Shown here: piece by piece, positions 26,064 to 35,951 of the stretch
Layout of the letters: each line of letters opens with the position of its first letter
How positions within the stretch are numbered: position 1 is the stretch's first letter
Assembly: GCA_016188575.1 (NCBI GenBank)
Contig: JACPHN010000045.1
Span: forward strand, 1 to 64,000
Reading direction: 5' to 3'
Length of the DNA: 64,000 nt
From: Candidatus Schekmanbacteria bacterium
Lineage (GTDB): Bacteria; CSSED10-310; JACPHN01
The notes under the pieces: model-generated
Databases searched by the model: none
What the model was told of the DNA's origin: nothing
The model's input: the letters and a program-made list of their open reading frames with translations, nothing else
Translations under genes and position numbers: made by a program

Positions 26064-28682
26064 CTACCTGGTCACCTTGAACGCGTCGACCCAGATCCAT
26101 GCGCCGCCGGACTTCTTGTTCCTTCGCCCGCTGGCTTCTACGGTGAACGTGTGCGTTCCGGCTGGAAGCCCGGACACGCTGTAGATGGTCGCCTGCGCCG
26201 CAGTGGTGCTCGCGTAGAGGTCGACGCGATCGAGAGCGACGCCGTCGACGTACACCTTTGCAATCCCCGACCACGCATCGCGGTAGCCGATCCAGTCGAT
26301 GGCGGTACCGGTGAAGGTGATCGTCGCCGCGGCGCCGCGATCCATGGCCAGGAAGGCGTCGCCGCCGCTGAGCGCGGCGCTGGTGCTCGCGAACCACTGG
26401 CCGGCGACGGCGACTGCCGCGTCACTCTGCTCGACGACGACGGGGCCGCTCGTCTCGCCGCCGGTGCCACCACCGCCGCCGCCGCTGCCGCCGTCCGAGG
26501 ACTGGACCACCTCGAGCGCATCGATCCACACCCAGGAGCCGCCGGAGGACGCGTTGTTATCGCCGCGCACGACGATTTCCACGGTATGCGTTGCGGCGGG
26601 CGCGACCGCGAGCGAATACGCGGTAGCCTGGGCCTGTGAGGGCGTGGCGTAGGTATCGACAGTCTGCACCATCTGGCCATCGAGATAGACGTCGGCCCGG
26701 CCGCTCCATTCGTCGCGATAGGCGATCCAGCGGATCTCCGCACCGACGAAGCTCAGCGACACGGACGCGCCTGCCTCCATGGACAGCAGTGCGCCGCCGG
26801 CGCTGTGCATCGACGAGCCGTGGAAGCTCCAGGAACCGACCACCGAGACCGCGGGGTCGTCTTCTTCGAGGCGCACCAGGCTGCCGCTCGTCGCGCCCGA
26901 GGTCACATCGATGACCCTGGCGGTGTTGTCCGAGGCGCCATCGTTGTCCGTCACGGTGAGCTCGACGTTATACGTGCCAGCATTGCTGTAGGTATGCGCC
27001 GGCGCGGACCCCGTTGCCGAGCTTCCGTCGCCGAAGCTCCACGAGAATCCCTGGATCGTGCCATCGGTATCGCTGCTGGCCGTGCCATTGAAGGTGCAGC
27101 TCAGGTTCGTGCACGTGACGCTGAATGCTGCTGTCGGTGCGACATTACTGGTGCCCGCGGAAACCGCCACGAGCTTTGACGCGGAACCTGTCGCACTGGC
27201 GTTGTCGCTGACGGTGAGCAGCACCGTGTAGTCTCCGGCCGCCGCGAAGGTGTGCTGGGTAGTGGCGCCGCTGCCGCTGCCGCCATCCCCAAAGCTCCAG
27301 GAGTAGCTTTGGATGGTGCCGTCCGAGTCCGCGCTGCCGGTGCCGTTAAACGCGCACACCAGGTCGCTGCAGCTCACGGTGAAGGACGCGGTCGGGGCCG
27401 CGTTTGACCCGCCTGAGGACCCGGAGAGGCTCACGAGGTAGACGTCGGAGTAGTTCGTTGGATAGCCCAGCGTGTCCTGCAGGCCGAAGTTGCTGCTGTA
27501 TGCGACTTTCGTCCCATCGGGGCTGACCGAGGGCTTCGGCTGATAAAGGTAGTCATTGAGTGGCCGGCTGCGATGGTGCGCGAGCCTGGACGTCCCTGAC
27601 CCATCCAGCTTGACTTGCAGCAACTCGTTCGTGTACGCCGGCCAGGTGATTCGCGGGTCGGGATCGCTCGGCGCGTAGGTATCGACGATGGCGAAGCCGC
27701 CGTTGTCAGGAGCCGAAACGTGAATCGCCAGGCTCCAGTCCAGCGACAGCAGACAGGTCTGCAGGCCGTCGGAGAGACGAATCTTGACGACGCCGTTATT
27801 GCACAAGGGCTGAGGATCCGCGGAGCTCGCCCAGATCAGCACATCGGCGCCGGTGGTGTCGCGGCCGATGTCCATGTGGCCCAGGGCGCGGGCGAGGTTG
27901 CGGACGAAGGCCATGTTCTGCGTGTACAGCTCGACGCCGTGATAGCGCGTGGTGCCGGTGGCATACCAGCCCACGACCACGTAGTTGCTTGCGGAAAGGT
28001 AGAGTTGGTCGAATCCGCCCTGGCCAGCGGTGTCCAGGACCGCACCCTTGGTATCTGTGCTGATCTGGTAGACGAAGATGTAGCGGTTATCTCCGGCGAA
28101 TACGAAGTGGTCACCGTCGGCGGAAATGTCCGATTCGCCCTTCCCCGAGATCTGTGCGTATTCGGTAAAAGCGTGGACGAGGGTGTTGACGGTGGAGCTC
28201 ACGTTGTAGCTGCGGAGCTGGTTGCCGCTGATGAAGTACAGGACGTCCGGGTTCAGCCTAGACCAGCGGGGTTCGCTGCCGGAGTTGATAGAAAACGGCA
28301 GGTCCCGCACGTAGTTGCCATTGCCGTCATACAGGGCGCAATAGCTATCGTGTTGCAGGAGCAGCCGTGAGCTGTCGGAGTTGAAGGCCGACATCGATGA
28401 GTACTCATTCACGACGTAGGTCAGCGAGCCGGAGCTCAGGCTGCTGGTGGTGGCAAGGGCATCGGACAGTCGCTTGACCGAGGTGCCGAAGGCGGGATCA
28501 ACGTAGCTCGCGCCGCGGCTCGGTGGCGTCATGGTGTAGTAATCTGATGGCGGGTGCGACTGGCCGTCGGAGACGGAGGCCCGGGCGGGCTGCGCCATGA
28601 TCACGAGGGGGATGAGAGCGAACAGAACGCGAACGACGGGCCGGCTGAACACGCCAGGCTGGATGGAAGGACGTTTGGACAT
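26064..28682 (-). CDS. Secreted beta-propeller protein with two PKD and two carbohydrate-binding-like domains
   Basis: This 872-residue protein starts at ATG 28682. A signal peptide (VVRVLFALIPLVIMAQPARAS) precedes a TolB-like or WD-type propeller (about 60-430). Two PKD domains follow (about 435-600, with SFGDG motifs SWSFGDGG and SWSFGDGS). Two galactose-binding-like modules complete it (about 615-730 and 755-872), each carrying SGG(S/A)W(V/I)W(I/V)DA. A Gly-rich linker joins the last two. PKD and such beta-sandwich modules usually attach extracellular enzymes or adhesins to polysaccharides. I see no catalytic site, so a binding role is likely. It converges with the large surface protein upstream. 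Confidence 0.8.
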   Translation of the reverse strand: MSKRPSIQPGVFSRPVVRVLFALIPLVIMAQPARASVSDGQSHPPSDYYTMTPPSRGASYVDPAFGTSVKRLSDALATTSSLSSGSLTYVVNEYSSMSAFNSDSSRLLLQHDSYCALYDGNGNYVRDLPFSINSGSEPRWSRLNPDVLYFISGNQLRSYNVSSTVNTLVHAFTEYAQISGKGESDISADGDHFVFAGDNRYIFVYQISTDTKGAVLDTAGQGGFDQLYLSASNYVVVGWYATGTTRYHGVELYTQNMAFVRNLARALGHMDIGRDTTGADVLIWASSADPQPLCNNGVVKIRLSDGLQTCLLSLDWSLAIHVSAPDNGGFAIVDTYAPSDPDPRITWPAYTNELLQVKLDGSGTSRLAHHRSRPLNDYLYQPKPSVSPDGTKVAYSSNFGLQDTLGYPTNYSDVYLVSLSGSSGGSNAAPTASFTVSCSDLVCAFNGTGSADSDGTIQSYSWSFGDGGSGSGATTQHTFAAAGDYTVLLTVSDNASATGSASKLVAVSAGTSNVAPTAAFSVTCTNLSCTFNGTASSDTDGTIQGFSWSFGDGSSATGSAPAHTYSNAGTYNVELTVTDNDGASDNTARVIDVTSGATSGSLVRLEEDDPAVSVVGSWSFHGSSMHSAGGALLSMEAGASVSLSFVGAEIRWIAYRDEWSGRADVYLDGQMVQTVDTYATPSQAQATAYSLAVAPAATHTVEIVVRGDNNASSGGSWVWIDALEVVQSSDGGSGGGGGGTGGETSGPVVVEQSDAAVAVAGQWFASTSAALSGGDAFLAMDRGAAATITFTGTAIDWIGYRDAWSGIAKVYVDGVALDRVDLYASTTAAQATIYSVSGLPAGTHTFTVEASGRRNKKSGGAWIWVDAFKVTR

Positions 28683-29344
28683 GAGATTCCCGAGCTCCTA
28701 GAAAACGCTGACCGGCACGATTCCCGGCGGCCGCTTGGGTGGTTGAATCCAGAGCCTTTCCGGTAGGCTGCTACGCGACCTTCAGTGATCCGCGCTGTGC
28801 GGATCTCGCATGGGGTACGCCGCTCGTCCCGGTGCTGGACACGGGAAACGTATGGGCAAGAACTGTGCCAGGCGCGCCGGCGCTTGAGTCGATCGCGAAA
28901 AAAAGCGACGGCGCTGCGGCTTGGCGGGTGGGAGGGCGGAGGCTGACGAGCACCTTGGAGCGCAACAGGGCAAGCAGGAATTGTCTCATCTCGGCGACAC
29001 CCAATCGGCGGGCCGGGGCGGAGCCGGGGAAAAAATCGCCGGAGCGGCGGGGGTGTTGGCGAGGTCATTGGCGGGGGCTCAGACCTGTCTCATTAGTGTT
29101 GCACTGGCCTGGAGCTTCGACCTGCGAGGCGGGCGGGGCAGTGCGCGGGTCGAGGGCGCGGCCCGAAATCCTTGAATCCACCGCCTGTTCGACGTCGTGA
29201 GGCAGCGCCCCCTCCGTCCCTCCCCCCGCTTGCGGGGGGAGGTGAGGTGGGGGGTCTTCGTGATGCGCTTTCCGGTCGGCTTGCAGGCGCACCGGCGGCG
29301 GATTCGCGAATCTCAGGCGACTGGCGGGCGCCGGGGGCGCGGGA
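28683..29344. other. Intergenic stretch of 660 bases; one REP-like copy and no gene seen
   Basis: I found no supportable gene here. Several short frames are open on both strands, but none has a ribosome site or recognisable sequence. The promoter of the 26064-28682 gene should lie near its left end. Copy B of the dispersed palindromic repeat lies inside. Confidence 0.45.
29206..29267. repeat. Dispersed palindromic C/G-rich element, copy B
   Basis: It reads CCCCCTCCGTCC, then CTCCCCCCGCTTGCGGGGGG, then AGGTGAGGTGGGGGGTCTTC, then GTGATGCGC. It matches the inverted copy at 33432-33508 over almost its whole length, including the GTCTTCGTGATGCGC end, and copy A at 5830 over the first two thirds. 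Confidence 0.65.
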
Positions 29345-30178
29345 CTACGGGCGGGGTGTGGAGTCGGCGGCGCCGGGTTGGGTGCGAAGCGGGTGTGGAG
29401 CTGCCGGGAGCGCGCTACGGGGGTTGTTCGGAGTGAATGGAGCACCGTGGGCCGCGGCGCGTCGAGCGGCGGCGGCACCGACCATGGCATCCATGGCGCG
29501 GCCGGCGCGGCTGGTTTGCATCACGTTGTCTGGGTCGCCGGTTGCCGCGGCGGCGACCATCGGCAAGGTACCCATGGGGCCGGTGGTGCGAATGGCGTTG
29601 AGCGCTTCGCGTTCGCGTTCGGCCCGGGGGTCGACCGGCATGCCGGCGGCCTGCCGGCGGAGCTGGTCGGGGGTGTAGGTGTAGGAGCGCCGATCGTCCG
29701 CACTGATGGTGGGCGGATTGGGATCCACGTGGAAGCCGTCGCGGCCGAGTCGCGCGATCTGGTCGTCGCTTAGCCTGTCCGCGCGCCTGCCGAGCTCACG
29801 CTGGACGCTGGTGCGCAGTCGAGTCATCTGCGGATCGCGGTCCGCGGCGGCCCGCTCGTGGTCGCGGACGAGATCTTCGGTTTCGCGGCCGCGGGCCCGC
29901 GCCCGGAGCTGCTCGTCGCTCATGCCGCTGATCTCGCGGATGAGATCGCCGCGGCGGTTGCTGCACACCGACGGAGCTTGGGCATTGGCGGCACCGATGG
30001 CGCCGGGGTCGGTGGCGCCGGCGGGCTCGTAGTGATCGCTACCGGGCGCGGTAGGCTGTGGACCGGGGCGACCGCTTGCGGGCTCCGGGTTCGGAGTCAC
30101 GACGGTCGTGGCCGGGTTCTGGGGAAAGGAGGCGTGGGTAGTCGGGCTCGGGCAGGAAGTGTTGATGGGGTTGCACAT
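29345..30178 (-). CDS. Hypothetical protein, disordered and basic
   Basis: This 277-residue protein starts at ATG 30178 with GAGG nine bases upstream. It has no signal peptide. The N-terminus (about 70 residues) is Pro/Thr/Ser/Asn-rich and probably disordered. The middle is a charged helical region with two motifs, SDEQLRARARG and SDDQIARLGRDGF, that look like a repeated short helical unit. The C-terminus is Ala/Pro-rich. I do not recognise it. The disordered N-terminus and helical repeats resemble those of the unknown gene at 46057-47865, and both might be substrates of a secretion system, but nothing here shows that. Confidence 0.55.
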   Translation of the reverse strand: MCNPINTSCPSPTTHASFPQNPATTVVTPNPEPASGRPGPQPTAPGSDHYEPAGATDPGAIGAANAQAPSVCSNRRGDLIREISGMSDEQLRARARGRETEDLVRDHERAAADRDPQMTRLRTSVQRELGRRADRLSDDQIARLGRDGFHVDPNPPTISADDRRSYTYTPDQLRRQAAGMPVDPRAEREREALNAIRTTGPMGTLPMVAAAATGDPDNVMQTSRAGRAMDAMVGAAAARRAAAHGAPFTPNNPRSALPAAPHPLRTQPGAADSTPRP

Positions 30179-30516
30179 GGTTTTGGTCCTCGATCTGGAA
30201 GGATATCGTTTGGTGATGCCAACCTGATAGCACGAACTGGGCCACGGCTGATCCTCACCATCGATGGCGTCGCAATGCTAGTTTCATGGGGGATATCCGA
30301 GTCGGACGGCCGCTTGCGCAGATTCATGCGCGCGTTTCGGCGCGCGTTCGGCGGGGTGCGGCGTGGGCGCACCATGACTGGATGCCGGAGCTCGCCGGCA
30401 GCAAGCGGTGATTCAGGCGCAGCGCCCGACTTGACGGTCCGGGGCGATCGGGTACACCCTGCGTCGTGCACGGCGCGGTCGGCGTTGCGCAATACTCTCA
30501 AGGAGCGCTGTTCGGG

Positions 30517-31074
30517 ATGGCACGGAGAATGGACACCAGTCGCCTGCGGTGGCTGTGGGTAGGGCTGTGGCTGACCACGATCTACGCGGTGTCACCGGTC
30601 ACACCCGAGCTCGTAAAGCTCATCGACGGCGCGATCGGCAGGCGCGGCTTTCAACTGACGGTCTATGGCGGGCTCGTCGGGGCGGTGGTTGGGGTTGGTG
30701 GTTATCTCGGACGGCGCGGCGTGGGCTTCGGCAGCCGCCGGCTCTATTCTCACTTCGCCTTGCCGTTGCTCCCGGTGTTGGCCGCGAGCTGGCATATCGC
30801 GCAACCTCAGCAGCTCTGGCACATTCCGGAGTACGCTGTGCTGGCGATGCTCTTCGCCTGGGCGCTGTCGCGACACCTTACGGCTGGCCCGTTGCGCAGC
30901 CTGGCGGCGATGAGCCTGTGCGTGCATGCCGGCTGCCTCGACGAGATCATCCAGTTTTACCTCCCCAATCGCGTGTTCGATCCGGCCGACATCCTGCTGG
31001 ATGGCGTCGGGGCGCTTGTGGGGGTGGGTCTGGCGGCGCTCTTGGGGGCGCGTGGGGCGGCGGAAGGCGTGTAG
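30517..31074 (+). CDS. VanZ-like membrane protein
   Basis: This protein of about 185 residues has four or five membrane helices and the VanZ signature of a charged DEIIQFYLPNRVFDPADILLD-like segment near residues 150-170. Start ATG 30517 has AAGGAG eleven bases upstream; ATG 30529 is an alternative. VanZ-family proteins are widespread integral membrane proteins; the founder gives mild teicoplanin resistance, but most have no known role. It lies just before the groESL promoter and does not share its transcript control. The gap of about 340 bases upstream (30179-30516) shows no gene. Confidence 0.75.
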   Translation: MARRMDTSRLRWLWVGLWLTTIYAVSPVTPELVKLIDGAIGRRGFQLTVYGGLVGAVVGVGGYLGRRGVGFGSRRLYSHFALPLLPVLAASWHIAQPQQLWHIPEYAVLAMLFAWALSRHLTAGPLRSLAAMSLCVHAGCLDEIIQFYLPNRVFDPADILLDGVGALVGVGLAALLGARGAAEGV

Positions 31075-31094
31075 CCGCGGCGCGCTGTGGGTGC

Positions 31095-31123
31095 TTGACA
31101 TGGGGCGTGCGCGAGGTTATGTT
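31095..31123 (+). promoter_or_regulatory. Sigma-70 type promoter of groESL
   Basis: TTGACA at 31095-31100 and TATGTT at 31118-31123 are separated by exactly 17 bases. The CIRCE operator begins inside the -10 box, as expected for a repressible heat-shock promoter. Confidence 0.85.
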
Positions 31124-31148
31124 AGCACTCACTCACTATGAGTGCTAC
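31122..31148 (+). promoter_or_regulatory. CIRCE operator (HrcA binding site)
   Basis: TTAGCACTC at 31122-31130 and GAGTGCTAC at 31140-31148 are separated by nine bases. This matches the CIRCE inverted repeat except for the final base. It indicates that groESL is repressed by HrcA and induced by heat. hrcA is not in the window. Confidence 0.95.
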
Positions 31149-31225
31149 CAAAGCCGCGCCGCCGATGGCCGCGACTTGGTGCCCCTGTAGTCATTTGGTC
31201 GTTGCACCCCAAGGAGGAACCGCCC

Positions 31226-31513
31226 ATGAACCTCAAGCCTCTCCACGATCGCGTGCTTATCAAGCGTGTCGAGGAAGAAGAGCAGCGAGTCGGCAGCATC
31301 GTCATCCCCGATACCGCCCGCGAGAAGCCCCAGCAGGGCCAGGTCATCGCTGTCGGTAGCGGCCGCATCAAGGATGACGGCTCGGTGCGACCCGTCGCCG
31401 TGAAGGAAGGCGATCGCGTCCTGTTCGGGAAGTATTCCGGTACCGAGGTCAAGCTCGACGGCGGGGATTATCTCATCCTGCGCGAAGACGACATCCTCGG
31501 CGTCATCAACTAG
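31226..31513 (+). CDS. groES: Co-chaperonin GroES
   Basis: This 95-residue protein is the standard Cpn10 ([20 protein letters not shown] start, mobile loop around residues 17-35 with [16 protein letters not shown], and the LREDDILGV end). AAGGAGGA lies seven bases upstream of ATG 31226. It caps the GroEL ring and is co-transcribed with groEL 42 bases downstream from the CIRCE-controlled promoter. Confidence 0.98.
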   Translation: MNLKPLHDRVLIKRVEEEEQRVGSIVIPDTAREKPQQGQVIAVGSGRIKDDGSVRPVAVKEGDRVLFGKYSGTEVKLDGGDYLILREDDILGVIN

Positions 31514-31552
31514 CTCATATTCAAGACCTCCGTTTCAGCGACAGGAGTATAG

Positions 31553-33202
<1,650 letters not shown>

Positions 33203-33336
33203 CCGCAGGAGAATCGGGGCAGGTGTGCTCCCAAGCTCCTCCTGACGCGAAGCGGGGGAGAAGAGGGAGCACGGCCGCTCGGTTGCCGGCGGTGTTCCGC
33301 CTCCGGCCGCGCGCTCGCCTGGCCGGACTCCTCCCT

Positions 33337-33375
33337 GAGCCCCGCGGCGTTTTCGCCTCGGGGCTCTACTTTTTT
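33337..33375 (+). terminator. Intrinsic terminator after groEL
   Basis: The hairpin GAGCCCCG-C-GGCG, loop TTTT, CGCC-T-CGGGGCTC is followed by TACTTTTTT. It ends the groESL transcript about 140 bases after the groEL stop. Confidence 0.9.
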
Positions 33376-33431
33376 CTGCTGGCCGCGGAGTCCTGAATCC
33401 ACCGTCCACTCGACTGCAGGCGGCGCGGAAT

Positions 33432-33508
33432 GCGCATCACGAAGACCCCTACTCACCTCCCCCCGCTTCCAGGGGGAGGGACGGAGGGGAGCCCTGTCGC
33501 GTCGACAT
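33432..33508. repeat. Dispersed palindromic C/G-rich element, copy C (inverted)
   Basis: Read on the minus strand this segment matches copy B (29206-29267) almost end to end, and shares GTCGACGCGAC with the left flank of copy A. It lies between the groEL terminator and the radical-SAM gene. Confidence 0.65.
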
Positions 33509-33635
33509 CGAACAGCAGCAGTGGACTCGGGGAGCCGGAGCTTTTGACAAGCACGATCGGCGCTGGTAGAATACCTCTCCGTCTTCGAGGTTACGCCGCT
33601 TGCTTCCGGTTTCCCTCCGCGATCCACTCCGAGAC

Positions 33636-35066
33636 ATGAGAATCCTCCTCATCAGCGCTAACCGCGAACGCCTCCCGGATCCCGTATATCCCATCGGCCT
33701 CGCTTCCGTGGCGGCCCCCGTCGTGGCCGACGGACATCAGGTTACGGGCATCGACCTTTGCTTCGAGAGCGATCCCGTCGCCTCCCTTCGCGCCGCCGTG
33801 CGTGCCTGCGCGCCGGACATCGTCGGCATCGGGATTCGCAACATCGACAACGTCAACATGCTCGACCCCGTCTGGTACCTGCCGGAAATTCGCACCGCGG
33901 TCGAATGTGTCCAGCAGGAGTTTTCCGGACCCATCATCGCGGGCGGTTCCGGGTTCACGCTGATGCCGCGGGAGATCCTGGAGTACCTCGGTCTGGACAT
34001 CGGCGTCAGTGGCGAAGGGGAGGCGACCTTTCGGGAAATCGTCCGACAGGTTTCCGCCGGCGGCGAGCTCGGCGCGATTCCCGGCGTCGTCACGCGGCGC
34101 CGTCGCGAAGCGGAAGCGCCCGAGCTCGACCCGGCGCCCGTAGCGCGCATCCCCAGTCTGGACGAGCTGCCGGCGCCGTTTCGCCCGCTCTTTGACCTCG
34201 GCAGCTACTATGAGCGTGGCGGCATGGCCAATCTGCAGACTCGGCGGGGCTGCCCCTTCCGGTGCATCTACTGCACCTACCCGCTGGTGGAAGGCCGCAG
34301 GATGCGCCTCCGTTCCCCCGCGCTGGTCGCCGACGAGATGGAGCGACTCGGCACCGATTTTGGCGTCCGGCACTTCTATTTCGTCGACAATGTCTTCACG
34401 TACCCGCCAAAACACGCCGTAGCGATCTGCGAAGAGATCGTGGGCCGCAACCTCCAGGTGAGCTGGGGCTGTTTCGGTCAGCCGCACTATGGTGGACTCG
34501 AGCTGTTCCGATTGATGAAACGCGCGGGGTGCTCGGGAATCGACTTCGGAATCGACACCGCGGTCGACGATGGACTTGCAAACATGGGCAAGAACTTCGA
34601 CGCCGCCCGGGTTGCCGAGATCACCGAGGCCTGCCGCGAGGCCGACCTTCCGTGCTGCCACAGCTTGCTCCTCGGCGGTCCCACCGAGACCGCAGCGAGC
34701 CTCGCCGAAACGCTTCGCGCCATGGAAGGTGCCAGGCCGACGGCCGTGATCGTGGGCCTTGGGATTCGCGTCTACCCCCGTACCCGCATCCAGCAGATCG
34801 CCGTCTCGGAAGGCATCGTCACCGCCGACTCCTCCTACCTGGCGCCGGTCTTCTATCTATCTCCGCATCTTGACGCAGGCTGCTTGGACATCGTGCGCGA
34901 GGCTGCCGCGCGAAACCGCTCCTGGATCGTCCCCGGCATGGGGATCAACTTCAGCGAGCGGATTCAACAGCGATTGCGCGGTTTCGGAGTGAAGGGGCCG
35001 CTCTGGGAATACTTCAACAGAATCGCCGGAAACCGCCGCCGCTCCGGGAGAACTGCCTATGCCTGA
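33636..35066 (+). CDS. B12-binding radical SAM protein
   Basis: This 476-residue protein has a Rossmann-like B12-binding domain (residues 1-150) and a radical SAM core (about 195-390) with the cluster motif C206-x3-C210-x2-C213 in RGCPFRCIYC. Enzymes of this group cleave SAM with a 4Fe-4S cluster and often carry out methylation, rearrangement or lipid modifications; the exact substrate is unknown. ATG 33636 is preferred over the open frame start at 33600 because it opens the classical MRILLIS strand. The gene overlaps the following response regulator by eight bases and probably shares its transcript. Confidence 0.85.
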   Translation: MRILLISANRERLPDPVYPIGLASVAAPVVADGHQVTGIDLCFESDPVASLRAAVRACAPDIVGIGIRNIDNVNMLDPVWYLPEIRTAVECVQQEFSGPIIAGGSGFTLMPREILEYLGLDIGVSGEGEATFREIVRQVSAGGELGAIPGVVTRRRREAEAPELDPAPVARIPSLDELPAPFRPLFDLGSYYERGGMANLQTRRGCPFRCIYCTYPLVEGRRMRLRSPALVADEMERLGTDFGVRHFYFVDNVFTYPPKHAVAICEEIVGRNLQVSWGCFGQPHYGGLELFRLMKRAGCSGIDFGIDTAVDDGLANMGKNFDAARVAEITEACREADLPCCHSLLLGGPTETAASLAETLRAMEGARPTAVIVGLGIRVYPRTRIQQIAVSEGIVTADSSYLAPVFYLSPHLDAGCLDIVREAAARNRSWIVPGMGINFSERIQQRLRGFGVKGPLWEYFNRIAGNRRRSGRTAYA

Positions 35067-35907
35067 CAACACGATTCTTATCGTCGACGATGAGGAGAGC
35101 ATCAGGTCACTGCTCGTCGAGTTCCTGTCCGGAGAAGGCTACAAGACGTTGCAGGCCTGCGACGGTGAGGAGGCGATCCGCATGGTCGAGCAGCATCGCC
35201 CGGACCTGGTCATTCTCGACTACATGATGCCGCGCGTCAATGGTCTGGAGGCCTTGCGCCACATTCGCCTGCGCTTTCGCGACACCTACGTGATCATGCT
35301 GACTGGCCGCGGAAGCCAGAGCACGGCAGTCGAGGTTTTGCGAACGGGGGCGGCGGACTACATCACCAAGCCGTTCAAGATGGCCGAGCTTCTGGACAGC
35401 GTCGCCTATGTGTTGCAGATCCGGGATCGCGAGCTCGAGAACAACCGGCTTCGAGATCGCGTCAAGGACCACGTCCGCAAGGCCCGAGAAAAGCGCGGCC
35501 TTGAGCAACCCGACGATCGCCGGCGCGACGAGGCAGAGGCGAAGGTCTCGCGCGTGGTCGAGCTCGAGCGCCGCAACCAGGAGCTATCGCACGCGCTGGA
35601 AGAGCTGCTGTCCGCCGAGCAGGCGGTCAGCCGCCAGGATGCGGTGATCGACGGTCTCGCCGGGACCATATCGAACCGCTTCTTGCCCGCAATCAACGAT
35701 ATCGTGGATGCGCTGGAGGAGCTCGGCACGGTGCTCGGCGCCCGTGCCGTCGAGCCGCGGGCGATGCAAATTGTCGCCACCGCGGAGCAACGCTGCCGCG
35801 GTCTCGCCGCAGACCTTCTCGATCTGCTCAAGTCCAGCGCCGCCGACCTGGAATCGGCCAGGCTCCTGCAGGACTTTCGCAAGCGGGCGCGTGATCTGAT
35901 CGCCTGA
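35059..35907 (+). CDS. Response regulator with a long coiled-coil output
   Basis: This 282-residue protein has a CheY-like receiver (residues 1-120; D54 in LVILDYMMP). No DNA-binding or enzyme domain follows. Residues 125-190 form a charged coiled coil and residues 195-282 a helical region (TISNRFLPAINDIVDALEEL) that resembles a dimerisation or histidine-phosphotransfer-like bundle, but without an evident active His. It overlaps the radical-SAM gene by eight bases. The output is probably protein-protein. Confidence 0.8.
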   Translation: MPDNTILIVDDEESIRSLLVEFLSGEGYKTLQACDGEEAIRMVEQHRPDLVILDYMMPRVNGLEALRHIRLRFRDTYVIMLTGRGSQSTAVEVLRTGAADYITKPFKMAELLDSVAYVLQIRDRELENNRLRDRVKDHVRKAREKRGLEQPDDRRRDEAEAKVSRVVELERRNQELSHALEELLSAEQAVSRQDAVIDGLAGTISNRFLPAINDIVDALEELGTVLGARAVEPRAMQIVATAEQRCRGLAADLLDLLKSSAADLESARLLQDFRKRARDLIA

Positions 35908-35951
35908 GGGTTCGACGCGCTGCACGGCTCCGCACCCTGGCAGATGCCGCC

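Noticed and set aside
30431-30455. Possible sigma-70 promoter before the VanZ-like gene (TTGACG with a weak -10)
   Set aside because: The -10 box is too poor to support.
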